DNA of 11,251 nt, taken from NCBI GenBank assembly GCA_039807785.1, contig JBDHRX010000097.1, positions 1 through 11,251 on the forward strand. Reading direction: 5' to 3'. Positions 1 through 6,677 of the stretch are shown piece by piece. The position numbers and the translations under genes are program-made. The notes under the pieces are model-generated. The model was not told where the DNA came from. It searched no databases and saw only the letters and a list, made by a program, of their open reading frames with translations. This stretch comes from Zeimonas sp039807785. Lineage in GTDB: Bacteria > Pseudomonadota > Gammaproteobacteria > Burkholderiales > Burkholderiaceae_E. Numbering within the stretch: position 1 is the first letter of the stretch; each line of letters begins with the position of its first letter.

Positions 1-1
1 C

Positions 2-943
2 ACGCTCGGCGACCCCTGCGGCATCGGGCCCGAGATCGTGCTCAAGGCCTGCGCCGACCGGTCCCTCGGCATCCCGCTGCGGGTGGTGGGCGACGCCGGG
101 CTGCTCGCGCGGGAGGCCGCCCGGCTCGGGCTGCCGCTGCCGGCCATGATCGACCCCGTCACCGCGCTGCCCGCCGGCCTGCCGGCGGGCCGGGTCGACC
201 CGCGCGCCGGAGACGCCGCCTGGCGCTATATCGTCCGCGCCGCCCGCCTGGCGCTGGCCGGCGAGGTGCGGGCGATCGTCACCGCGCCGATCGCCAAGGA
301 GGCGCTGCAGGCCGCCGGCCACGCCTTCCCGGGGCACACCGAGCTGCTGGCCGAGCTGGCCGGCGGCGTCGAGGTCCGGATGATGCTGGCCAACCCCGAG
401 CTGCGCACGGTGCTGGTATCGATCCACCTGTCGCTGCGCGCAGCCCTCGACCGGGTGACTCGCGCCAACGTCCGGCAGACGATCGCGATCGCCGACGCCG
501 CGCTCCGCCGCGCCGGGCTCGCGCGCCCGCGCCTGGCCGTGGCCGGCCTGAATCCCCATGCCGGCGAAGCCGGCCTGTTCGGCCGCGAGGAGCTCGACGA
601 GATCGCGCCCGCGATCGCCGACGCCCGGGCTCAAGGTATCGAAGTGAGCGGTCCCTTTGCTCCCGATACCGTGTTCATGCGGGCGCGTGGTTTCCGGGAG
701 TTCGACGCCGTGATCGCGATGTACCACGACCAGGGCTTGATCCCGGTGAAGTACCTCGGCATCGACGACGGCGTCAACGTGACCCTCGGCCTGCCCTTCG
801 TCCGCACCAGCCCCGATCACGGCACCGCCTTCGACCTGGCCGGCCAGCCCGGCCCCGATGGCCGCGGCCGGGCCAGCGCCGCCAGCCTGCTGGCGGCGAT
901 CCGTGAAGCCGGCGCGCTCAGCGCAGTGGCCGGCAACATCTAA
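2..943 (+). CDS. pdxA: 4-hydroxythreonine-4-phosphate dehydrogenase PdxA, 5'-truncated by the window edge
   Basis: PdxA oxidises 4-phosphooxy-L-threonine with NAD in the DXP-dependent branch of pyridoxal 5'-phosphate synthesis; the product decarboxylates and is used by PdxJ. The frame is open from base 2 and opens directly with the family's N-terminal GDPxGIGPE motif, so only about ten residues are missing; the GTG at 38 is internal. Other family landmarks are GHTELLAE, HLSL, LNPHAGE, MYHDQG and RTSPDHGTAFD. The three metal-binding histidines (H166, H211 and H266 in E. coli PdxA) correspond to residues 142, 186 and 242 counted from the first complete codon, and the spacing agrees well. The stop is at 941-943, and a membrane protein gene begins 12 bases later, probably in the same transcript. 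The close paralogue PdxA2 (D-threonate/D-erythronate 4-phosphate dehydrogenase) is not fully excluded, but its usual DUF1537 kinase partner is not seen here. Confidence 0.92.
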   Translation, partial: TLGDPCGIGPEIVLKACADRSLGIPLRVVGDAGLLAREAARLGLPLPAMIDPVTALPAGLPAGRVDPRAGDAAWRYIVRAARLALAGEVRAIVTAPIAKEALQAAGHAFPGHTELLAELAGGVEVRMMLANPELRTVLVSIHLSLRAALDRVTRANVRQTIAIADAALRRAGLARPRLAVAGLNPHAGEAGLFGREELDEIAPAIADARAQGIEVSGPFAPDTVFMRARGFREFDAVIAMYHDQGLIPVKYLGIDDGVNVTLGLPFVRTSPDHGTAFDLAGQPGPDGRGRASAASLLAAIREAGALSAVAGNI

Positions 944-955
944 GCGGGCACTCAC

Positions 956-1639
956 ATGCCGGTCGAGGGACTGCCGGCGCTCGTGGGCGGGCTGGCCATC
1001 GCGCTGGCCCTCCTGGTCCTGGTCGACGCGGGCCGGCGCGCCGACTGGAGCACCCCCCTTGGCGAGCATGTCATGTGGGCACTCGCTACCGCCGCCGTTT
1101 TCCTGGCACGCCAGATGACGGTGGCGATGCCCGGCGGGCTGTCGCTGCAGTACATCGGCTCGGCCTGGCTCGCACTGCTGCTCGGCTATCCGCGCGCGGT
1201 GCTGTCGATGGCGCTGATCGTCCTGGCACAGGCGCTGCGCTTCGACCTGCCGGTCGCCGCCCAGGCACTGCCGCTGCTGGTCCTGGGCGTCGCGCCGGCC
1301 TGGCTGATCGGATCGATCACGCGCGGCCTGCGCCGCTGGCTGCCGCCGAACCTGTTCGTGTTCCTGCTCGGCGCCGGCTTCCTCGGCCTGTTCGTCGCCT
1401 ACGCCTTGCCGCTGCTGGCCGCGGCCGCGTTCGGCGCCTGGGCGCTGGCCGGCACGCCGGGCCCACCGCTACGCGCGCAGGCGCTCGCCGACTACTGGGC
1501 GATGATGCTGCCGTACGGGCTGCTGCTGGCCAGCGGCGAAGCCTGGCTGGAGGGCATGCTGACCACGCTGCTGGTGGTCTTCGCCCCAGGCAGCGTGCGC
1601 CTCTTCGACGAGCACCACTATCTGGGGCGACGCCGCTGA
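956..1639 (+). CDS. CbiM-like energy-coupling factor ABC transporter permease, integral membrane protein (COG3235 type)
   Basis: This 227-aa protein is strongly hydrophobic. By eye it has six or seven membrane segments, near residues 7-24, 38-56, 63-78, 81-95, 104-121, 132-165 and 182-210. The C-terminal block with GEAWLEGML, a Pro-containing turn and FDEHHYL is what I remember from the COG3235 membrane proteins, which are distantly related to the CbiM/CbiL substrate subunits of cobalt and nickel ECF importers. Classic CbiM starts Met-His and the His binds metal; here the N-terminus is Met-Pro-Val-Glu-Gly, so that ligand is missing and the substrate is unknown. The start is 12 bases after the pdxA stop, with no good Shine-Dalgarno, which suggests translation coupled to pdxA. 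No CbiO-type ATPase or CbiQ-type permease is nearby. The family call is moderately sure; the transported ion is not. Confidence 0.68.
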   Translation: MPVEGLPALVGGLAIALALLVLVDAGRRADWSTPLGEHVMWALATAAVFLARQMTVAMPGGLSLQYIGSAWLALLLGYPRAVLSMALIVLAQALRFDLPVAAQALPLLVLGVAPAWLIGSITRGLRRWLPPNLFVFLLGAGFLGLFVAYALPLLAAAAFGAWALAGTPGPPLRAQALADYWAMMLPYGLLLASGEAWLEGMLTTLLVVFAPGSVRLFDEHHYLGRRR

Positions 1640-1640
1640 G

Positions 1641-3563
1641 CTACCCCGCCGCCAGCCGCCCCTGGAGCCGCGTGCGCGCTTCCTGCAACGCGCGCGGCAG
1701 CCGCTGCGCGAGCCGGTCGAACAGTTCGGCGTGCAGCCCGAGCTCGGCCTCCCAGGCGGCGCGATCGATCGAGGTGATCTTCGCGTAGTCGTCGCCCCCG
1801 AACGACAGGCCGCTCCAGTCCAGGTCCGCATGGCGCGGCGTCGTGCCGAACACGTTCTCCGCGCCCCCGGCGCGGCCCTCGAGCCGGTGGATGATCCACT
1901 TCAGGACGCGCATGTTCTCGCCGAAGCCCGGCCAGACGAACTTGCCGTTCTCGTCGGTGCGGAACCAGTTCACGCAGTAGATCCGCGGCAGCGTCGCGCC
2001 GCCGGCCTGGAGCCGGTGGCCGAGATCGAGCCAGTGCGCGAAGTAGTCGGCCATGTTGTAGCCGCAGAACGGCAGCATCGCGAACGGGTCGCGCCGCACC
2101 ACGCCCTGCTGCCCGGTGGCCGCGGCCGTGGTCTCCGAGCCCATGGTCGCGGCCATGTACACGCCCTCGACCCAGTCGCGCGCCTCGGTCACCAGCGGCA
2201 CCGTGGTCGAGCGGCGACCGCCGAAGATGAACGCGTCGATCGGCACGCCGTCGACGCCGTCCCAGGCGGGATCGATCGACGGGCACTGGGCGGCCGCGAC
2301 GGTGAAGCGCGAGTTCGGATGCGCGGCCTTGCGTCCCGCCTTGCCGTCGGCCGGCGTCCAGTCGCGGCCCTGCCAGTCGATCAGGTGCGCCGGCGGCTCG
2401 GACAGCCCTTCCCACCAGACGTCGCCGTCGTCGGTCAGCGCGACGTTGGTGAAGATCGTGTTCTCGCGCAGCGAGGCGAGGCAGTTCGGGTTGGTGCTCT
2501 CGCTGGTCCCGGGCGCGACCCCGAAGAACCCCGCCTCGGGGTTGATCGCGTAGAGCCGGCCGTCGGCGTGCGGCTTGATCCAGGCGATGTCGTCGCCGAT
2601 GGTCGTGATCTTCCAGCCCTCGAAACCCTTGGGCGGAATCAGCATCGCGAAGTTGGTCTTGCCGCAGGCGGACGGGAACGCCGCCGCCACGTGGTACTTG
2701 CGCCCTTCGGGCGAGGTGACGCCGAGGATCAGCATGTGCTCGGCGAGCCAGCCGATGCCGCCGGCCTGGACGTCCTGCCGGCCCATGGTCGAGGCGATGC
2801 GCAGCGCGAAGCACTTCTTGCCCAGCAGCGCGTTGCCGCCGTAGCCCGACCCGAACGACCAGATCTCGCGCGTCTCGGGGAAGTGCACGATGTACTTCGT
2901 CGCGTTGCACGGCCACGGCACGTCGGCCTCGCCGGGAGCGAGCGGCTGGCCGACCGAATGCACGCACGGCACGAAGCCGCCGTCCTCGCCGAGGATGTCG
3001 TAGACCGCGCGGCCCATGCGCGTCATGACGCGCATGCTGACCGCCACGTACGGGCTGTCGGTGATCTCGACGCCGATGTGCGCGATGTGGCTGCCGATCG
3101 GCCCCATCGAGAACGGCACCACGTACAGCGTGCGGCCCCGCATGCAGCCGTCGAACAGCTGCCCGAGCGTGGCGCGCATCTCGGCCGGATCGATCCAGTT
3201 GTTGGTCGGCCCCGCGTCGTCGCGGTGCTCGGCGCAGATGAAGGTACGGTCCTCGACGCGCGCGACGTCGGTCGGGTCGGACAGGGCCAGGAACGAGTTC
3301 GGCCGCCGCGCCGGATTCAGCCGGCGCAGCGTGCCGGCCGCGACCATCTGTTCGCACAGCCGGTCGTATTCCTCCTGCGAACCGTCGCACCATTCGATGC
3401 GGTCGGGCTTGGCCAGCGCGGCGATCGATCCGACCCATTCGATCAGGCGCGGATGCCGGACCCAGGCGGGGGGCTGCAGCGGCGCGACGCCATTCGCGGA
3501 CGCCGCGACGGCGCCCGGCTTCCCGGATGCGGTCATGGCCGCCTCGGCACGAGCGTGGGGCAT
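1641..3563 (-). CDS. pckG: phosphoenolpyruvate carboxykinase (GTP)
   Basis: Cytosolic enzyme converting oxaloacetate and GTP to PEP, CO2 and GDP, the entry step of gluconeogenesis from TCA-cycle intermediates. The 640-aa product is slightly longer than the usual 600-620 because of an Ala-rich N-terminal tail of about 25 residues. Landmarks are GRTLYVVPFSMGP at 143-155, the PEPCK-specific P-loop PSACGKTN at 297-304 with the reactive Cys300 and Lys302, the metal-binding kinase-2 motif GDDIAW at 323-328, GGRRST at 448-453 and GYNMADYF at 501-508. These are of the GTP class and not of the ATP class (PckA). The reading frame stays open upstream to 3962, but the start is fixed at 3563 by a strong AAGGAGG seven bases ahead. 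The gene converges with the membrane protein gene, one base between stops. Upstream lies a 328-bp non-coding region, then the end of xsc on the same strand. Confidence 0.96.
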   Translation of the reverse strand: MPHARAEAAMTASGKPGAVAASANGVAPLQPPAWVRHPRLIEWVGSIAALAKPDRIEWCDGSQEEYDRLCEQMVAAGTLRRLNPARRPNSFLALSDPTDVARVEDRTFICAEHRDDAGPTNNWIDPAEMRATLGQLFDGCMRGRTLYVVPFSMGPIGSHIAHIGVEITDSPYVAVSMRVMTRMGRAVYDILGEDGGFVPCVHSVGQPLAPGEADVPWPCNATKYIVHFPETREIWSFGSGYGGNALLGKKCFALRIASTMGRQDVQAGGIGWLAEHMLILGVTSPEGRKYHVAAAFPSACGKTNFAMLIPPKGFEGWKITTIGDDIAWIKPHADGRLYAINPEAGFFGVAPGTSESTNPNCLASLRENTIFTNVALTDDGDVWWEGLSEPPAHLIDWQGRDWTPADGKAGRKAAHPNSRFTVAAAQCPSIDPAWDGVDGVPIDAFIFGGRRSTTVPLVTEARDWVEGVYMAATMGSETTAAATGQQGVVRRDPFAMLPFCGYNMADYFAHWLDLGHRLQAGGATLPRIYCVNWFRTDENGKFVWPGFGENMRVLKWIIHRLEGRAGGAENVFGTTPRHADLDWSGLSFGGDDYAKITSIDRAAWEAELGLHAELFDRLAQRLPRALQEARTRLQGRLAAG

Positions 3564-3570
3564 GGGAGAA

Positions 3571-3577
3571 CCTCCTT
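3571..3577 (-). promoter_or_regulatory. strong ribosome binding site of pckG
   Basis: On the minus strand the sequence reads AAGGAGG followed by seven bases and the ATG at 3563. It is a near-perfect anti-16S complement at good spacing and decides the pckG start against the longer in-frame extension. Confidence 0.85.
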
Positions 3578-3621
3578 GATTGGGAACCGGTTGCATCGGC
3601 GCGGGCGCGGCCGCGCGCCGG

Positions 3622-3642
3622 CCCGCTGCCGGAGGCAGCGGG
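3622..3642. repeat. perfect 9-bp inverted repeat in the pckG leader
   Basis: The arms CCCGCTGCC and GGCAGCGGG flank the loop GGA. The repeat lies 59-79 bases upstream of the pckG start, so it would form a stable hairpin in the leader if transcription starts upstream of it. No U-tract follows. Its role is unknown. Confidence 0.6.
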
Positions 3643-3720
3643 GGTGCTGTGCGTATTCGTGCGAGTGCTTCGGCATGTCTCGCCCGCCGGACCTGGATCG
3701 GTTCGCGCGACGAGCGCCTG

Positions 3721-3746
3721 GCGCCGGCCCGCAGGCCGGCCGGCGC
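3721..3746. repeat. perfect 9-bp inverted repeat, 8-nt loop
   Basis: The arms GCGCCGGCC (3721-3729) and GGCCGGCGC (3738-3746) are exact reverse complements. In DNA this GC-rich, hairpins arise often by chance, but a 9-bp exact match in a non-coding gap is worth recording. Its function is unknown. Confidence 0.5.
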
Positions 3747-3783
3747 GGGCCGCGCCCACGGCGGGGGACCGAGTGTACACCCG

Positions 3784-3800
3784 GGCCGGCGAAGCCGGCC
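3784..3800. repeat. perfect 7-bp inverted repeat with 3-nt loop
   Basis: The arms GGCCGGC and GCCGGCC flank GAA. Read on the minus strand it is a GGCCGGC-TTC-GCCGGCC hairpin about 92 bases downstream of the xsc stop. It could slow transcription leaving xsc, but no T-run follows, so calling it a terminator would be a guess. Confidence 0.5.
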
Positions 3801-3891
3801 GTGACAAAGGGCCGAGAGGCGGGCGGCGCGCTCGATCAGCGGGCGCCGGAGGCGCTCGCCGTCGATGCGCGGGCCGGCGCGGCCGGGTGGC

Positions 3892-5700
3892 TCAGACGTA
3901 GTCCCGGTACTTCTCGAGGAAGCGCACCGGCTTGGACAGCGCGTCGCGCCGGAACGGATCACCCAGCTCGCGGGTGCACATGACCTCGACGACGCAGGTC
4001 TTGCCCTGGTTCATCTGCATGTCCACCGCCTGCTTCAGCGCCGCGCCGACGTTCTCCAGCTTGTCGACCACGATACCTTCGGCGCCCATCGCCTTCGCGA
4101 TGCCCGCGAAGCTCGGGCTGTCGAGCTCGCCCGCGACGAAGCGGCGGTTGTAGAAATCGACCTGGTTCTTCTTCTCGGCGCCCCACTGGCGGTTGTGGAA
4201 CACCACCGCGGTCACCGGGATGTCGTGGCGCACGCAGGTCATGATCTCGGTCATGCTCATGGCCCAGGCGCCGTCGCCCGCGTACGCGATCGCCGGCCGG
4301 TGCGGCGCGGCCACCTTGGCGCCGATGATGGTGGGCAGCGCGTAGCCGCAGTTGCCGAAGCTCATCGGCGCGAGGAAGCTGCGCGGCTCCTCGAAGCGCA
4401 GGTAGCTGTTGGCCACCGAGTTGATGTTGCCGATGTCGGTGGACACCATCACGTGCGCCGGCATCGCCTTCTCCAGCTCGCGCAGCACCTGGCGCGGGTG
4501 CAGCCAGCTGCCGCTCTCGCGCTTGGCTTCCTCGATCATGTCGAGGCTGAACGGGTCACGCTCGTGCGTCCACTCGGCGAGCTCCTTCTCCCAGGCCGCC
4601 TTCTCGCCGGCGATCTGCTGCGCGCGCGCCGCTTTCGTGGCGTCGCAGGCCAGCGTACGGCCGGCCAGGCGCTGCGACAGCGCGACCGCAGCCGCCTTCG
4701 CGTCGCCGCAGATGCCGACCGAGATCTTCTTCACCAGCCCGAGCATCTTGTGGTCGGCGTCGATCTGGATGATCTTCGCGTCCTTCGGCCAGTAGTCCAT
4801 GCCGTGCTGCGGCAGCGTGCCGAACGGCCCGAGCCGCGAGCCCAGCGCCACCACCACGTCGGCGCGCGAGATCAGCTTCATCGCCGCCTTCGAGCCCTGG
4901 TAGCCGAGCGGGCCGCACCACAGCGGGTGGCTGGCCGGGAACGAGTCGTTGTGCAGGTAGCTGTTGACCACCGGCGCGCCGAGCCGCTCGGCCAGCGCCT
5001 TGCACGCCTCGACGCCGTCGGCCATCACCACGCCGCCGCCGGAGAGGATCACCGGGAACTTCGCCTGCGCCAGCAGCTCGGCCGCCTCGTTCAGGCTGGT
5101 CTCGCCGCCCGGGCCGCGGTCGAGCCGCTGCGGCTTCGGGATCTCGCACTGGATCTCGCCGTAGAAGTAGTCGCGCGGGATGTTCAGCTGGGTCGGGCCC
5201 ATCTCGCTCAGCGCGCGGTCGAAGCAGCGCGCGGTGTACTCGGCCATCCGCTTCGGGTTGTTCACATGGCCCTGGTACTTGGTGAACTCCTGGAACATCG
5301 GCAGCTGGTTGGCTTCCTGGAAGCCGCCCAGGCCCATGCCCATGGTGCCGGTCTCGGGCGTGATGATCACCACCGGGCTGTGCGCCCAGTAGGCGGCGGC
5401 GATCGCGGTCACGCAGTTGCTGATGCCGGGGCCGTTCTGGCCGATCACCACGCCGTGGCGGCCGGACACGCGCGCGTAGCCGTCGGCCATGTGGGCGGCG
5501 CCCTGCTCGTGCACGACCGGGATCAGGCGGATGCCGGCCGGCGCGAAGATGTCCATCGCGTCCATGAAGGCCGAACCCATGATGCCGAACATCTCGGTCA
5601 CGCCGTTGGCGACCAGGGTCTCGACGAAGGCCTCGGAAGGCGTCATCTTCTGGACGCCGCTGGCCACGCTGCGGGCGGCGATGGGGGGTTGCTTGCTCAT
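3892..5700 (-). CDS. xsc: sulfoacetaldehyde acetyltransferase Xsc (thiamine diphosphate-dependent)
   Basis: Xsc converts sulfoacetaldehyde and phosphate to acetyl phosphate and sulfite, the desulfonation step in bacterial breakdown of taurine and other C2 sulfonates. The 602-aa protein has the three-domain layout of the acetolactate synthase superfamily. The cofactor-activating glutamate is in HEQGA (Glu65). The GQNGPGISNCVTA and WAHSPVV stretches, TKYQGHV and RDYFYGEI are Xsc-like as I know the family. The diphosphate-binding motif starts at GDG 475-477 and ends at Asn503 in FHNRQWGAEKKNQ. The lack of ALS- or Gcl-type features and the fit to Xsc along the full length make other family members unlikely. 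The ATG at 5700 has GGGAG ten bases ahead; Met19 (before TPSEAF) is where many Xsc proteins begin and is a possible alternative. It is divergent from the IclR gene. The usual pta neighbour is not present. Confidence 0.95.
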   Translation of the reverse strand: MSKQPPIAARSVASGVQKMTPSEAFVETLVANGVTEMFGIMGSAFMDAMDIFAPAGIRLIPVVHEQGAAHMADGYARVSGRHGVVIGQNGPGISNCVTAIAAAYWAHSPVVIITPETGTMGMGLGGFQEANQLPMFQEFTKYQGHVNNPKRMAEYTARCFDRALSEMGPTQLNIPRDYFYGEIQCEIPKPQRLDRGPGGETSLNEAAELLAQAKFPVILSGGGVVMADGVEACKALAERLGAPVVNSYLHNDSFPASHPLWCGPLGYQGSKAAMKLISRADVVVALGSRLGPFGTLPQHGMDYWPKDAKIIQIDADHKMLGLVKKISVGICGDAKAAAVALSQRLAGRTLACDATKAARAQQIAGEKAAWEKELAEWTHERDPFSLDMIEEAKRESGSWLHPRQVLRELEKAMPAHVMVSTDIGNINSVANSYLRFEEPRSFLAPMSFGNCGYALPTIIGAKVAAPHRPAIAYAGDGAWAMSMTEIMTCVRHDIPVTAVVFHNRQWGAEKKNQVDFYNRRFVAGELDSPSFAGIAKAMGAEGIVVDKLENVGAALKQAVDMQMNQGKTCVVEVMCTRELGDPFRRDALSKPVRFLEKYRDYV

Positions 5701-5710
5701 GGAGGTCGAT

Positions 5711-5715
5711 CTCCC
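5711..5715 (-). promoter_or_regulatory. ribosome binding site of xsc
   Basis: GGGAG on the minus strand lies ten bases before the ATG at 5700. It supports this start over the internal Met19, though the spacing is slightly long. Confidence 0.5.
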
Positions 5716-5751
5716 GGGGTGGATGGCTTACGGCTCGCATCCTAGCGGATG

Positions 5752-5790
5752 GTTCCGGAAATCGATACGCAGTATACGAATTATCGGAAC
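5752..5790. promoter_or_regulatory. probable operator/promoter island between xsc and the IclR gene
   Basis: The 108-bp divergent gap contains an AT-rich stretch that stands out from the surrounding GC-rich DNA. Its outer arms GTTCCG (5752-5757) and CGGAAC (5785-5790) are exact reverse complements. Within the symmetric frame centred on 5771, about 12 of 19 positions match. Nested inside are the perfect palindrome TTCCGGAA (5753-5760) and the inverted pair ATAC/GTAT (5765-5768, 5772-5775). On the minus strand TATACT (5771-5776) is a good -10 candidate for xsc, with no clear -35. IclR regulators typically bind next to their own gene at such sites, so autoregulation and xsc control are likely, but this is inferred. 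Confidence 0.5.
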
Positions 5791-5808
5791 ACCGGATATC
5801 ATCGGCCC

Positions 5809-6630
5809 ATGAAGCTCGTTCCGGCGACCGGTGCCCGGCCCTCCGAGGTCAACGGCGACACGCCCGCGATGCGGCTGTTCGCGCTGCTCGAGGTGATCGC
5901 CGCGCGCGACCAGCTGGTCTCGCTGCAGGGCCTGGTCGAGCGCACCGGCCTGCCCAAGCCGACGCTGCACCGCATGCTGCAGCAGCTCGAGGCCGCCGGC
6001 CTGCTCCAGCGCGAGGGCGACGGCCGCCACTACGGCACCGGCGTGCGGCTGCGCCGGCTGGCCGAGAACCTGCTGCTCAACAACAGCCGCCACGGCGCCC
6101 GCCACGGCGTGCTGCGCGCGCTGGTCGACGAGATCGGCGAGAGCTGCAACCTGACGGCGCTCTCGGGCAACGAGGTGGTCTACCTCGACCGGGTCGAGAC
6201 GCCGGCGCCGCTGCGCTTCTACCTGCAGCCGGGGTCGCGGGTCCCGGTGCACTGCTCGGCCAGCGGCAAGATGATCCTGTCGCAGATGACGCCGGCCCAG
6301 CGCCGCCGCCTGCTCGCGCACGCGCCGCTCGAACGCTTCACGCCCGCCACGCTGACCGACCCCGCGCGCATCGACCACGAGCTCGAGCGCGTGCGCCGCA
6401 ACGGCTACGCGATCGACGACGAGGAGTTCCTGCCCGGCCTGGTGTGCCTCGCGGTGCTGGTCCCGGTGCCGTCGGGCCGCTCGAACCTGTGCGTGGCCGT
6501 GCAGGCGCCGAGCGTGCGCCTCACGCCCGCGAAGGCGTCCGGCCTGCTGCCCGCGCTGCGCCGCGCCGCGCGCGCGATCGCCGAGATCGACGACGCCACG
6601 CCGCCGGCCGCACTGCGCGCGCAGGCCTGA
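5809..6630 (+). CDS. IclR-family transcriptional regulator, probable regulator of xsc
   Basis: This 273-aa protein has the standard IclR length and layout. An N-terminal winged helix-turn-helix covers about residues 20-85, with the recognition helix region LPKPTLHRMLQQLEAAGLL at 48-66. A C-terminal effector-binding domain follows from about 95 to 262 and contains the family blocks HCSASGKMILSQM and GYAIDDEEFLPGLVCLAV. The frame is open from an ATG at 5749, but that extension would run through the palindromic operator region and adds 20 residues without family character, so I chose the ATG at 5809; its Shine-Dalgarno is weak either way. The gene is divergent from xsc, and cobS follows after 47 bases on the same strand. 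Its ligand is unknown; a sulfonate or a C2 intermediate such as sulfoacetaldehyde is a reasonable guess from context. Whether it activates or represses cannot be told. Confidence 0.9.
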   Translation: MKLVPATGARPSEVNGDTPAMRLFALLEVIAARDQLVSLQGLVERTGLPKPTLHRMLQQLEAAGLLQREGDGRHYGTGVRLRRLAENLLLNNSRHGARHGVLRALVDEIGESCNLTALSGNEVVYLDRVETPAPLRFYLQPGSRVPVHCSASGKMILSQMTPAQRRRLLAHAPLERFTPATLTDPARIDHELERVRRNGYAIDDEEFLPGLVCLAVLVPVPSGRSNLCVAVQAPSVRLTPAKASGLLPALRRAARAIAEIDDATPPAALRAQA

Positions 6631-6665
6631 ACGGCGCCCCCGCGCGAGCCCGCGCCCGACGACCC

Positions 6666-6670
6666 GAGGA
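6666..6670 (+). promoter_or_regulatory. ribosome binding site of cobS
   Basis: GAGGA lies seven bases before the GTG at 6678. It fixes the non-ATG start of cobS and excludes the longer upstream reading frame, which overlaps the IclR gene. Confidence 0.7.
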
Positions 6671-6677
6671 AGTCCGC

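Larger units (their letters stand above)
3564..3891. other. non-coding region between xsc and pckG with several GC-rich inverted repeats
   Basis: This gap of 328 bases separates the xsc stop from the pckG start, both on the minus strand. I find no convincing gene here. It holds at least four short inverted repeats: 3622-3642 (9-bp arms, 3-nt loop), 3721-3746 (9-bp arms, 8-nt loop), 3784-3800 (7-bp arms, 3-nt loop) and 3843-3855 (5-bp arms, 3-nt loop). None is followed by a T-run on either strand, so none is a textbook intrinsic terminator. The region must contain the pckG leader and probably its promoter, but I could not place a -35/-10 pair with good spacing. Confidence 0.7.

Noticed and set aside
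3773..3812. Possible sigma-70 promoter for pckG: TTGTCA and TACACT on the minus strand
   Set aside because: The spacing is about 24 bases instead of 16-18, so the two boxes would not be used together; TACACT is also a poor -10.
3564..3962. N-terminal extension of pckG to position 3962
   Set aside because: It is in frame, but has low-complexity composition, overlaps the end of xsc, and is made unnecessary by the strong ribosome binding site before 3563.
1731..3983. 750-codon open frame on the + strand opposite pckG
   Set aside because: Shadow frame of pckG with biased Arg/Ala/Val/Asp composition and no recognisable domain or ribosome binding site.
3892..5700. Acetolactate synthase or glyoxylate carboligase identity for the ThDP enzyme
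   Set aside because: The sequence follows Xsc throughout, including the region from GFQEANQLPMFQEFTKYQGHV to RDYFYGEI, and keeps the active Glu65 that Gcl lacks.
3865..5745. 626-codon open frame on the + strand opposite xsc
   Set aside because: Shadow of xsc. The translation is dominated by His, Arg, Ala, Val and Asp and has no domain.
5749..5808. Longer IclR protein starting at ATG 5749
   Set aside because: It would place coding sequence over the palindromic, AT-rich operator region, and the extra 20 residues do not look like an IclR N-terminus. It is not impossible.
6631..6677. Cobalamin riboswitch before cobS
   Set aside because: The gap is only 47 bases and contains no B12-box-like sequence; it is far too short for the aptamer.
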